Below, one piece after another: positions 45,254 to 53,577 of a DNA stretch of 64,000 bases (positions are counted from its first letter, which is position 1; each line of letters starts with the position of its first letter). Source of the DNA: Bacteroidales bacterium (lineage in GTDB: Bacteria > Bacteroidota > Bacteroidia > Bacteroidales > F082); NCBI GenBank assembly GCA_023229135.1, contig JALNZT010000008.1, forward strand, positions 1 through 64,000, given 5' to 3'. The position numbers were made by a program, and so were the translations under genes. Under the pieces are notes generated by a model that was not told the DNA's origin, did not search any database, and saw only the letters and a list, made by a program, of their open reading frames with translations.

Positions 45254-46756
45254 ATGAGAAAATTTTTACTTCTTTTTGCCTTCATTTTTTCGGTCTGGAC
45301 ATTGCAGGCGCAGTCCACCGACAACAAATGCTGGGCTATCGACTACGAAACCTGGAACACCACCGGGCAGCCCAGTTTATTCATCGACTGCGGCAACGAT
45401 GAGGCTTTCAACCTGAATGAAGAGTTGAGCTTAGAGGTGTGGGTGCGTGCTTTTACCTTTGCCGAAAACCGTAAAATAATGGGCAAAATCTTCTATCAGG
45501 ATCCTATCAACAATGGCTATGTGCTTGGTTTTGAGAACCTGCATGTGTATGCTGAGTTCTTCAATCCGTCGGCTCAGCAAGTGCCTCGTCCTGGCGATGG
45601 CCCGATAGAACCTGATTCGTCTTTTGTACATCTGGTAACGACATTTTCGGTGAGCAGCGGTAAAATCAAAAACTATGTAAATGGTGTGTTATCAGGCGAA
45701 ACGAGTATGTTTCCCAATGCGCCTATCAGTCCCAACGACAATCCTTTTATCATCGGCAATGCGCCCTGGGACATGCTTTCCTTTCAGTTTTATGGCGATA
45801 TGGATGAGGTGCGCGTTTGGAATAAAGCCCTTAGCGCTACTGAAATAAATGCCGCCATGCACCACGAACTCAGTGGAACAGAGCCCAATTTGGTAGCCTA
45901 TTACAATTTCAATGAAGCTTCCGGAAGTACCATACCCGACAGTGGCCCCAACGGTTTTGATGGCACTTTGAGCAATTCAGAGCACGAAAGCACCGGTTTT
46001 GTTACTTCAGGAGCGCCTGTGGGCAACAGTATTATGGCCGATATGACCGACATCAAAGCTGCTTGGTACAGAAACAGCGAAAACCATCACCGCATCACCT
46101 CTGACTATGGCATCACTTTGATTTCCAATATTCAAGAGAAAGAATTTAGGAAATATCTCGTGGTTGGGCAAAATGAATTGGAAGGCGTGAGCACAGATTT
46201 TGCACCTGAAAATCCGCCAAACGGATTCATGCGTAGCAGCAAAGAATTTTATATCAATGCTGCCGGCAATGTTGGTGGAAGTCTTACCATTATGCTCGAA
46301 GATGCCGTTGCAATGGATATTCCGGCTGAGGCCGATATCAACCGCTATGCCTTGCTTCATCGCGCCAATGCAGACGATAATTTCACCGCCGTGATGCGTC
46401 CAACACGTCCATTGGCGGGAGTCTTTCAGTGGAACGACATCACTTTTAAAGATGGCTTTTACGCCATTGGCTATGCCGAAGAAGAATTTCCAATTCAGGG
46501 TTGGATTGCTGTTCAGGAAAATGCCTTCGCAAAGCTTATTTTAGCACCCAATCCCGTGAAGGAAAGCCTGCAACTGAAAGGAATTCCGCCCAATACTACT
46601 TTAAGTATTTACGCCCTTTCCGGCGCGAGAATTAAGACATTAAAACTTGATTCCTTTCAGCAGAATATTGACCTTTCTAATTTAGAAAAGGGAATATATA
46701 TTGCTGTATTTGAATCAGATAAAGGAATTACCACTAATAAAATTATCAAACAATAA
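45254..46756 (+). CDS. LamG-domain secreted protein with T9SS sorting domain
   Basis: This 500-residue protein has a signal peptide (FAFIFSVWTLQAQ). A LamG/concanavalin-like jelly roll covers about 35-230 (LSLEVWVRAFTFAENRKIMG, MDEVRVWNKALSATEIN, HHELSGTEPNLVAYYNFNEASGS). The middle part is unassigned. The final 75 residues (LAPNPVKESLQLKGIPP to KIIKQ) are a Por secretion sorting domain. It probably binds glycan or glycoprotein on the cell surface, working with SusCD. It lies 18 bp after susD and 12 bp before the PNGase F-like gene, in the same operon. Confidence 0.85.
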   Translation: MRKFLLLFAFIFSVWTLQAQSTDNKCWAIDYETWNTTGQPSLFIDCGNDEAFNLNEELSLEVWVRAFTFAENRKIMGKIFYQDPINNGYVLGFENLHVYAEFFNPSAQQVPRPGDGPIEPDSSFVHLVTTFSVSSGKIKNYVNGVLSGETSMFPNAPISPNDNPFIIGNAPWDMLSFQFYGDMDEVRVWNKALSATEINAAMHHELSGTEPNLVAYYNFNEASGSTIPDSGPNGFDGTLSNSEHESTGFVTSGAPVGNSIMADMTDIKAAWYRNSENHHRITSDYGITLISNIQEKEFRKYLVVGQNELEGVSTDFAPENPPNGFMRSSKEFYINAAGNVGGSLTIMLEDAVAMDIPAEADINRYALLHRANADDNFTAVMRPTRPLAGVFQWNDITFKDGFYAIGYAEEEFPIQGWIAVQENAFAKLILAPNPVKESLQLKGIPPNTTLSIYALSGARIKTLKLDSFQQNIDLSNLEKGIYIAVFESDKGITTNKIIKQ

Positions 46757-46768
46757 AGCTTTAATCCC

Positions 46769-48967
46769 ATGAAAAAAATCAATACTATTTTAATTGTGCT
46801 TCTGTTCTCCTTTTTGGGAACAAGTCTTTTAGCACAAAATTATGCACTGCGTTTTGACGGCATCGACGATAAAGTTGGGGTACTCGACAGTCCCGAACTA
46901 AACCCGCTGAACGGCATGACCGTTGAAGCCTGGATCAACGCCGCCCAATGGAATACCAATATTTGGGGCGGCGTAATTATTGGAAAACAAGGCACCAATC
47001 CCGATAAAGGCTATTGCTTTACCGCCGGCCAAAACGGTAGAGTTGAGTTTACGGTTTCCGTTGATGAAGGCTGGAAATCAGTAGCATCGCCGCCACTTTT
47101 GGGCACAAATGCCTGGTATCATATAGCGGGCGTTTACAACGGAACCCAGGTAATGCTATACATAAACGGTGAATTGGCAGGCACAGAAGATGCCATTGGA
47201 AATCTTACAGAAGGTACTGGCGTTGTGATGAATATAGGCGATAATCCTACCTGGCCAGGTCGTTTCTGGAATGGCCGTTTAGATGAAATCCGGATTTGGG
47301 AAATGGCACGCAGCGAGGCTGAAATCCAGGCTACGATGAGTACCGAACTTACCGGAACAGAAACCGGATTGGTAGCTTACTATAATATGAATGAAGGCAC
47401 AGGAAATATATTGAACGACCTGAGCGGAAACGCAAATGATGGCCAGTTGGTTAATATGTCTGAAGATGCTTGGGTAGAAGGTTTTCAGCCTGTTACAGCA
47501 GATATGGGCGTGATTGGTATTGCCTCACCATCAATTATTGGCAGTAGTTTTAGTGCGGAAGAAAAAATCCGTTTAGAAGTGAAAAACTTCGCAGCAGAAG
47601 AAGTTACAAGTTTTGAATTAAGCTATCAAATCAATGATGGCGAAACACTTACGGAACTTGTTGAGGCAACAATTTTACCTTTTGAAAGTTATATCCACAC
47701 TTTTAGTGAACAACTGGATTTATCTGCCTTTTCAAGTATTGAAATTACAGCAAGTGTTATGCTGGAAGGCGATGGCAACCCCGAAAATGATATACTCACC
47801 GAAACCATCACGCCAACGCTAAACCTGATGCTTTTTGATCAGGAGCGACATAATTACGGCGGTTACGGCCAGACACATACGCGCACCGTATTTATGCCTG
47901 AAAACCTGAACAATTACAGCGAAATCTATCTCCATCTCGACCTGAACTGCCCTACTGGCGGCTGCGACCCCTGGGATCAGCCGGCTAAGCTGATGATTGT
48001 TAAAGATGGCGAAAACTACGAGCTTGCCCGCTATATCACACCTTATGGTGTAGCTTGCGGCGGCTGGACCTGGGACATCACCGACTTTAGTTCTTTGCTA
48101 ACCGAAAGGGTTGACTGGGTGAGCTATGTGCAGGTTTGGGGAGCTTCGGGATGGCTGGTATCGCTTGAGCTTGAACTGATTGAAGGAGCACCGACTTATC
48201 CTTACTCCAAAGTGACCAAGCTATGGGCAGAGGACAACTGGGTGTATGGCGATCCTGGTATTTCTTATGATTTCCCTGAAATTCCAGTAGTGATGCAGAA
48301 CGAGACGATTGCAGCAAAACTTCGCATGACCACTACCGGACATGGCCAGGGCAATACCTTAAATGCTGCTGAATTTTCAGAATTTACGCATCATATTCAT
48401 ATTGATGGCGAGGAAGTTTTCGCACAGCATTTATGGAAGGACGATTGCGCATCGAATAGTTGTAGCCCACAAAGCGGCACCTATCTTTATAGCAGGTCGG
48501 GGTGGTGTCCCGGACAAGATGTGCAGCCTTGGGAGTGGGATTTGAATGGCCATTTCGCGCCAGGCGAAACCATGACTTTGGATTATGTATTGGCCGATTA
48601 TACTAATCTGCTCAATACCGGCTATAACGGCAGTTCGCACACCGAACCGCATTACCGCTGCCACGCTTATCTGATTGAATATGGTGATGAAGATTTCGTA
48701 AGTGTGGACGAAAAACGGCTGACAAAAAAATACATTGAAGCCTATCCTAACCCAACAAACGGTTTGTATTTTATCCGCGCTTTAAATGGTGAACATATTC
48801 AGGAAGTAGCTGTATATCTGATGAATAGCCGACAAATTGCAACTAATACACTGAATGAGGTTTCAGAATATAAACTTGATTTGAGCAGTCAGCCCAATGG
48901 AATTTACCTGATTAGCGTGCGTACCGGAAGCAGTACCGAAGTGATTAAAGTGATAAAGACAGAATAG
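46769..48967 (+). CDS. PNGase F-like secreted protein with LamG and T9SS domains
   Basis: This 732-residue protein has a signal peptide and a LamG domain (about 25-215: MTVEAWINAAQWNTNIWGG), a spacer, then N- and C-terminal PNGase F-like domains (about 350-650), and a T9SS sorting domain (AYPNPTNGLYFIRALNG onward). PNGase F cuts whole N-glycans from asparagine. By motif alignment its Asp60 corresponds to D403 (CDPWD), Glu206 to E535 (AAEFSEFTHHIHI), and Glu118 to Q455 (YVQVWG). Two of three catalytic acids are thus kept and one is Gln, so activity could be altered. It is the last gene before the terminator at 48987. Confidence 0.85.
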   Translation: MKKINTILIVLLFSFLGTSLLAQNYALRFDGIDDKVGVLDSPELNPLNGMTVEAWINAAQWNTNIWGGVIIGKQGTNPDKGYCFTAGQNGRVEFTVSVDEGWKSVASPPLLGTNAWYHIAGVYNGTQVMLYINGELAGTEDAIGNLTEGTGVVMNIGDNPTWPGRFWNGRLDEIRIWEMARSEAEIQATMSTELTGTETGLVAYYNMNEGTGNILNDLSGNANDGQLVNMSEDAWVEGFQPVTADMGVIGIASPSIIGSSFSAEEKIRLEVKNFAAEEVTSFELSYQINDGETLTELVEATILPFESYIHTFSEQLDLSAFSSIEITASVMLEGDGNPENDILTETITPTLNLMLFDQERHNYGGYGQTHTRTVFMPENLNNYSEIYLHLDLNCPTGGCDPWDQPAKLMIVKDGENYELARYITPYGVACGGWTWDITDFSSLLTERVDWVSYVQVWGASGWLVSLELELIEGAPTYPYSKVTKLWAEDNWVYGDPGISYDFPEIPVVMQNETIAAKLRMTTTGHGQGNTLNAAEFSEFTHHIHIDGEEVFAQHLWKDDCASNSCSPQSGTYLYSRSGWCPGQDVQPWEWDLNGHFAPGETMTLDYVLADYTNLLNTGYNGSSHTEPHYRCHAYLIEYGDEDFVSVDEKRLTKKYIEAYPNPTNGLYFIRALNGEHIQEVAVYLMNSRQIATNTLNEVSEYKLDLSSQPNGIYLISVRTGSSTEVIKVIKTE

Positions 48968-48986
48968 TCATATAATCCAATAATAG

Positions 48987-49036
48987 AAACCGCCTTATCC
49001 TTATAAGTAATTGAACTTATTGGGATAAGGCGGTTT
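48987..49036. terminator. Strong terminator between convergent genes
   Basis: AAACCGCCTTATCC and GGATAAGGCGGTTT form a perfect 14-bp stem; a run of T follows on the plus strand and TTTCTATTATT on the minus strand. It ends the SusCD operon and may also serve the convergent methyltransferase gene, although that gene ends a few bases to its right. Confidence 0.88.
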
Positions 49037-49046
49037 TTTTATGCCT

Positions 49047-49799
49047 TCAAAAGCTTGGCGCAGCGGCACTAAGCACTAACGGAATATGTTTTCCGCCAAA
49101 AGCATCTTGCTTGAAATTTGAGAAAAGCTCCCTATTTTGAAATCCGGCTTCACGCAATAAATCGAGTAATTCCTTGCTTTTTAAGGCCAATAAGCTGGTT
49201 TCGTTCACCACGGTTTGATTTTCCTTTTTCAGGTACAGCTCCGTATAAAAACGAATTTTCGGACTGTTTTTATTGAAGCGGTATTGGCGTAAAAACCTGA
49301 TATCGTCGGTTTCAATCAGAGGAAGTTCAGACAGCTGCTCACCCAGGATATAATCGTAGTTCAAGATTTGAAGCAGCAACTTTCCGCCGGGTTTGAGTAC
49401 TTGCATCACGCCTTTTAGCATTTGAGCTACCAATGCTTTGCTTTCCAGGTGCACCAGCGTATTTCCAAAGCACAACACCGTATCGAACTGCCCTGCTTTG
49501 AAATCAATTTCAAGCTCCAGCATATTTCCAGATTGAAATACGGGATTAGATGCCTCACCGCGCTTTCTTATGGCCTGATTCAGTAAATCCTTGTTCAAAT
49601 CTATTCCGATAACATGGGCATCTTCTGCTGATAATTGAAAACCTAGTTCACCGGTTGCGCAACCGATATCCAGTAGTTTTTTCTCATTCAAGTTACCTAC
49701 CCTGTTTTTCACAAACTGCAATTGCATAGGGTTGTGCGGAAATATTTCGGAATAATAGTTTGAAATGGAGGTGTAAAATTTATTTTGTTCATTGCTCAT
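49047..49799 (-). CDS. Class I SAM-dependent methyltransferase
   Basis: This 250-residue Rossmann-fold enzyme has motif I KLLDIGCATGELGFQL (about 39-53), motif II VIGIDLNKDLL, motif IV FDTVLCFGNTLVHLESK and post-motif GGKLLLQILNYDY. The substrate cannot be read; small-molecule or quinone/lipid methylation are options. It stands alone, ending by the strong hairpin at 48987-49036. Confidence 0.85.
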   Translation of the reverse strand: MSNEQNKFYTSISNYYSEIFPHNPMQLQFVKNRVGNLNEKKLLDIGCATGELGFQLSAEDAHVIGIDLNKDLLNQAIRKRGEASNPVFQSGNMLELEIDFKAGQFDTVLCFGNTLVHLESKALVAQMLKGVMQVLKPGGKLLLQILNYDYILGEQLSELPLIETDDIRFLRQYRFNKNSPKIRFYTELYLKKENQTVVNETSLLALKSKELLDLLREAGFQNRELFSNFKQDAFGGKHIPLVLSAAAPSF

Positions 49800-49856
49800 T
49801 GCGTTAGATTTTAGAGGTTATGATTTCCGGACAGTCTTTTTAAAAAGTGTGTTGTT

Positions 49857-50045
49857 TTATGTAATTTTCCTGGCATAGTGATACTTACAACTGTAAATCA
49901 AGATTTCCTCGTCTCGCACTTGATAAACAAGACGATGTTCCCGGTCTATTCTTCTGAACCAAAATCCTGACAAGTCATATCGTAATGATGCTGGGTTTCC
50001 AATTCCTTCAAAAGGTGTTTTCTGACAAGCACTAATTAAATACAA
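49857..50045 (-). pseudogene. YoeB/Txe toxin fragment lacking its N-terminus
   Basis: The frame reads CQKTPFEGIGNPASLRYDLSG then FWFRRIDREHRLVYQVRDEE and SCKYHYARKIT, which matches the C-terminal two thirds of the YoeB mRNA interferase, including the catalytic-region RRIDREHRLVY and the final HYxx. Only a TTG near 50045 could start it, and a stop lies a few codons upstream. The first roughly 28 residues and the YefM antitoxin are not present. It is probably a relic; residual activity is unlikely. Confidence 0.75.
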
Positions 50046-50106
50046 ATATAAGTACTTTTAATAAACAATGGGTAAGTTTTAAAAGTCTATTTTTCAGCGA
50101 ACTCAC

Positions 50107-51195
50107 CTACTCTTCTTCAAATACCTCCAAAACCGGCAGTGCCCGATTATTAAAATCAAATACTGCCTGGTTTTCCCAGGGAGAGGCGTTGGTGGCTTTC
50201 GGGCCTTTCCAGGCAATAAGTTCGGCACCCCAATAGCAAAAGCCAATGCCGCCATCAATGCCTTGTGTAATTGATTTAATTTCTTGTAAATAGTTACGCT
50301 GTCCTATTTCGCTAGCCGGAAAATCAGGTAGAATCAGCTGTTCGGGCAGGCCTACAATATTATTTGTCCAGTCGTTCCAGCCTAAAGTGAAGGGATAAGC
50401 GGTCTCAGCTATCACGATTTCTTTATCATAAGTTGTTGTTAAGTATTGCATTTTCTGTTTCAACTTACCCAATGATTTACCATGCCAAAGCGGATAATAC
50501 GATAAACCGATTATATCGTAATCTATTGATTTGGTTTGCTCGAAAAACCATTCAGCATGCTCGAATCCAGCATAATGAATGACAATTTGTGTGTTTTCAT
50601 TCGTTCTTCGTACCGCATCCACACCGGTTTGCAAAAGCGCTTGAAATTGCTGCAGGTTTTGCGAAATACTACCTAAAGGAAGCAACAAACCTGGGTTGAT
50701 CTCATTGCCAATCTGAATATAATCCGGCTGTATTTGGCGCACCACTTTTTCTGTATAAGTGGCTACGCTGTCTTTTAGCGTTTCAAAAGTAAGCCCAGCC
50801 CAGCGAGCAGGAATCTCCTGATTTCCAGGATCGGCCCAAGTGTCTGAGTAATGTACTGTTATCCATATCTTAAACCCTGAGCTTCTCAGTGTTTCAGAAA
50901 ATGATTTTACTTCTCCAAAGCTGGCGTGTTGGCTTGCCGGATCAACCCAAAGCTTTATCCTGACGGCATTTACGCCGCTTTCCCTAAGTATCTCTAAAAA
51001 GTCCTGCTCATTACCAGATGCATTATAAAAAACCGGGTTGGCTAGCATTATTTCAGGAAAAGCAGAAATGTCAACAGCACGCAAAAACTCCGGCTGCAGT
51101 ACTGGAATTGTTTGCTTTTCGTCCTGCTTTGTGCAGGCAAGAAGCCCGAGCATGACAACAAAAAAACAAACAAATACCCATATAGGTTTTTTCAA
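50107..51195 (-). CDS. GH53 endo-beta-1,4-galactanase-like lipoprotein
   Basis: This roughly 362-residue glycoside hydrolase family 53 protein has the acid/base Glu in QIGNEINPG (about 164), the nucleophile Glu in VIAETAYPF (about 262), and the family start FLRAVDISAFPEI and AVRIKLWVDP. GH53 enzymes cut beta-1,4-galactan such as pectic arabinogalactan I. The frame has no ATG before the signal peptide; TTG at 51195 gives MKKPIWVFVCFFVVMLGLLAC, an ideal lipoprotein signal, so a TTG start is proposed (frame is open up to 51225). It is the last gene of the six-gene minus-strand operon. Confidence 0.88.
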   Translation of the reverse strand: MKKPIWVFVCFFVVMLGLLACTKQDEKQTIPVLQPEFLRAVDISAFPEIMLANPVFYNASGNEQDFLEILRESGVNAVRIKLWVDPASQHASFGEVKSFSETLRSSGFKIWITVHYSDTWADPGNQEIPARWAGLTFETLKDSVATYTEKVVRQIQPDYIQIGNEINPGLLLPLGSISQNLQQFQALLQTGVDAVRRTNENTQIVIHYAGFEHAEWFFEQTKSIDYDIIGLSYYPLWHGKSLGKLKQKMQYLTTTYDKEIVIAETAYPFTLGWNDWTNNIVGLPEQLILPDFPASEIGQRNYLQEIKSITQGIDGGIGFCYWGAELIAWKGPKATNASPWENQAVFDFNNRALPVLEVFEEE

Positions 51196-51225
51196 AGCAA
51201 TCAACAAAGCAGTTTTATAGTGCAA

Positions 51226-51834
51226 TTATCCAAACAACTGAAAAATAAAGCCTTCCACAAAAGAAGGTTTTATAGCTATGGTAAATGCCAAGCCAAAAAT
51301 TGCACCGAAAAAGTGCGCATTATGGCCAATATTGTCGGCTTCTTTTTTGCCCATATAGGCCGAATAAACAAGATAAAGCACCCCAAAAAGCCAAGCCGGA
51401 ACCGGAAAAGGTATTGGAAAAATAAACAGGCTGTTTACCGGTTCCAGCAAAATACTGGAAAAGAGTACGGCTGCCACAGCACCTGATGCACCTACGGCAT
51501 TATAATAGGGATTGGCCTTTTGTTGGTTAAAATCATAGAGCGTGGAAAACACAACGCCTCCAACGTAAAGCAGCACGAAGTAAAGCAGCCCCTGCCCTAT
51601 TCCAAATACCTGAATAAAAGCCTGTTCCACAAAACGGCCAAACGAGAAAAACACAAACATATTTACGAGCAGGTGCATCCAGCCGGCATGAAGCACGGCA
51701 TAGCTAAAAAACCGCCAGCTTTGCTTTTTCTCTTTGATCAGCCAGGCGTTGAATCGAAAACGCTGAAAAAGCTCTTCATTGTTGAAGGCTGCAATAGAAA
51801 TGAGTACGGTTAGTATAATGATTGCGTAAGTCAT
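51226..51834 (-). CDS. Rhomboid-family intramembrane serine protease
   Basis: This roughly 202-residue protein has six membrane helices. Motifs are HAGWMHLLVNMFVFFSFG in helix 2, the catalytic Ser in AVGASGAVAAV (about 116), and the catalytic His in NIGHNAHFFGAIFG (about 170). The ATG at 51834 (MTYAIIILTV) overlaps the upstream gene's stop by ATGA; longer readings to 51951 lie within that gene and are rejected. The gene abuts the GH53 frame without a gap. Rhomboids cleave membrane proteins within the bilayer; the substrate is unknown. Confidence 0.9.
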   Translation of the reverse strand: MTYAIIILTVLISIAAFNNEELFQRFRFNAWLIKEKKQSWRFFSYAVLHAGWMHLLVNMFVFFSFGRFVEQAFIQVFGIGQGLLYFVLLYVGGVVFSTLYDFNQQKANPYYNAVGASGAVAAVLFSSILLEPVNSLFIFPIPFPVPAWLFGVLYLVYSAYMGKKEADNIGHNAHFFGAIFGLAFTIAIKPSFVEGFIFQLFG

Positions 51835-52649
51835 GGAGTAGCTTCTGTTTTGGGTTGATTTTCGAGTTTGGTATAGTCGATTTCCGAGCCGAGTGCACTG
51901 TGCGGAATAAGGTAAATGGCCAGCATCACGAAAGTAGCAACAGCGGGCCAAATCCTGTTTTCACGATTTTTGCGCAACACCAGCCAGGCTATTGCCCAAA
52001 AAATAAAGGCGACAATGGTTTTGTTGTCGGTCAGATCGTGACCCCATGGCCAGCCCGTCCAGAAAGCATCGAAGGCATATTTTTGCACTATTGGCCCCAA
52101 AATCAAGCCACCCACCAAAAACAACAGTAAAGTGGCAGAGGTAAACATATATGTGTTTTCGCCTTTTACAAGCACTTCCAGACCGGTGCGCAAGCTAAAT
52201 ACCATGGCAAAAAACATAAAAAAGATATGTGGTATCAACACAAAATTTGGTACTGCACCCTTAAATCTTATGATCACAGGATCTGCTGAAAGCGGGATAT
52301 AACTTTCGCCATCGAAAATAGCAATTTGGTATTCTACTTTACCGGCAGGTGGCTGCATCGGTATGGCAGTCTGCAACTTACCCTCATTTTCATGCAACTC
52401 TACGGTTGTCCATTCATCATGGCTTTTGAAGCGTTTGAAGCGGAAAATACCTTTTGTTCCTTCAGGAACTTCCATCTCAAATGGCGCGTCAATATGCGAA
52501 TCTTGCGACCTTAACAACAGATATTTATAGTTTTCGCCGTTGAGTTTTATTGAACCGCGTACCGGATAAGTGGGTCCTGTAGTGCGCTGATATATAGCAA
52601 GTGCCGACATTAGCACAAAGGACAAAACCCATAAAAATGTTGATCTCAT
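51831..52649 (-). CDS. Membrane protein of unknown function
   Basis: This 272-residue protein has one N-terminal membrane segment, a beta-rich extracytoplasmic domain (about 25-130: YPVRGSIKLNGENYKYLLLRS, FEMEVPEGTKGIFRFKRF), then four more membrane segments. A short conserved-looking patch, FWTGWPWGHDLTDNKT (about 193-208), lies between helices and has His and Trp in places that could bind a haem or metal, but this is a guess. I do not recognise the family. It overlaps the rhomboid gene by 4 bp and follows the CDF gene by 14 bp, so it is part of the operon. Confidence 0.7.
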   Translation of the reverse strand: MRSTFLWVLSFVLMSALAIYQRTTGPTYPVRGSIKLNGENYKYLLLRSQDSHIDAPFEMEVPEGTKGIFRFKRFKSHDEWTTVELHENEGKLQTAIPMQPPAGKVEYQIAIFDGESYIPLSADPVIIRFKGAVPNFVLIPHIFFMFFAMVFSLRTGLEVLVKGENTYMFTSATLLLFLVGGLILGPIVQKYAFDAFWTGWPWGHDLTDNKTIVAFIFWAIAWLVLRKNRENRIWPAVATFVMLAIYLIPHSALGSEIDYTKLENQPKTEATP

Positions 52650-52663
52650 AATGTAATATTTAT

Positions 52664-53575
52664 TTATTCTAATTTTTTAATTAATTCCTCGTCAGCACAA
52701 AAAGCCAGTTCGGCCTGAAGCGTTACATGGTTTATGCCGTATTTATGTTCTAAGCCTTGGCTGATTTGTCTGTAAACGGGTTGGCATTCCGAAATTTTCA
52801 AGTCTTCCAAAAACTCTATATGTGCTTCAAAATGAATTTGTTGATCTGTAAGACTCCATACATGAACGTGATGTATGTCTTTGACTCCTTCAACGGATTT
52901 CACGAAGGTTCGCAGCTCTTCCACCTTGATACTTCCGGGTGCCGATTGCATTAAAATCCGGTAAGTTTCTACCAAAATATGATAGGTTTCTTTGATGATA
53001 TAAAGGCTTATAAGCACGGTGATAAGCGGATCGACCCAGTACCAACCAAAATACATCATCAGAATTGCTCCCACAATCACCGCCACGCTCGACAGGGTGT
53101 CGCCAATTAAATGAAGGTAAGCCGCTTTGATATTCAGGTTTGCGGCAGAAAACTTATGAAGCAACAACACGCTTATCAGATTAGCTATCAACCCGATAAC
53201 AGCCACAATTAGCATGGGTGTTGTTTTTATAGTTTGTGGATCCTGAAAGCGATCGTAAGCCTCGAAAATCAGAAAAATACAAATAACCACCAGGGTTACC
53301 GCATTAAAAAGCGCCGCGAGAATTTGAATACGTTTGTAGCCAAAAGTATGTTTCTCGGTGGCTTTCTTTTTGCTCACTTTCAGTGCGATATAGGTTATGA
53401 GCATGGCTGTAGCGTCGCTCAAATTATGCAGTGCGTCTGAAATCAGCGAAAGACTATTGGAGAATACGCCACCAATCAGCTCGGCTATGGCAATTGTAAA
53501 GTTAAGCCACACTGTAATAAACAGGTTGCGGCTTTCATTTTTAGCTGATGGAATAGATTTTATCTGATGCATCAT
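52664..53575 (-). CDS. Cation diffusion facilitator metal exporter
   Basis: This 303-residue CzcD/ZnT-like antiporter has six membrane segments. The metal-site residues lie in SLISDALHNLSDA (helix 2) and HLIGDTLSSVAV (helix 5), H/D pairs typical of Zn2+-selective members. A cytoplasmic C-terminal domain follows (VKDIHHVHVWSLTDQQIHFEAHI). It probably exports Zn2+ or a similar ion. Two ATGs in tandem mark the start. It sits 2 bp after the GH3 fusion gene in the operon. No regulator is nearby. Confidence 0.92.
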   Translation of the reverse strand: MMHQIKSIPSAKNESRNLFITVWLNFTIAIAELIGGVFSNSLSLISDALHNLSDATAMLITYIALKVSKKKATEKHTFGYKRIQILAALFNAVTLVVICIFLIFEAYDRFQDPQTIKTTPMLIVAVIGLIANLISVLLLHKFSAANLNIKAAYLHLIGDTLSSVAVIVGAILMMYFGWYWVDPLITVLISLYIIKETYHILVETYRILMQSAPGSIKVEELRTFVKSVEGVKDIHHVHVWSLTDQQIHFEAHIEFLEDLKISECQPVYRQISQGLEHKYGINHVTLQAELAFCADEELIKKLE

Positions 53576-53577
53576 GG

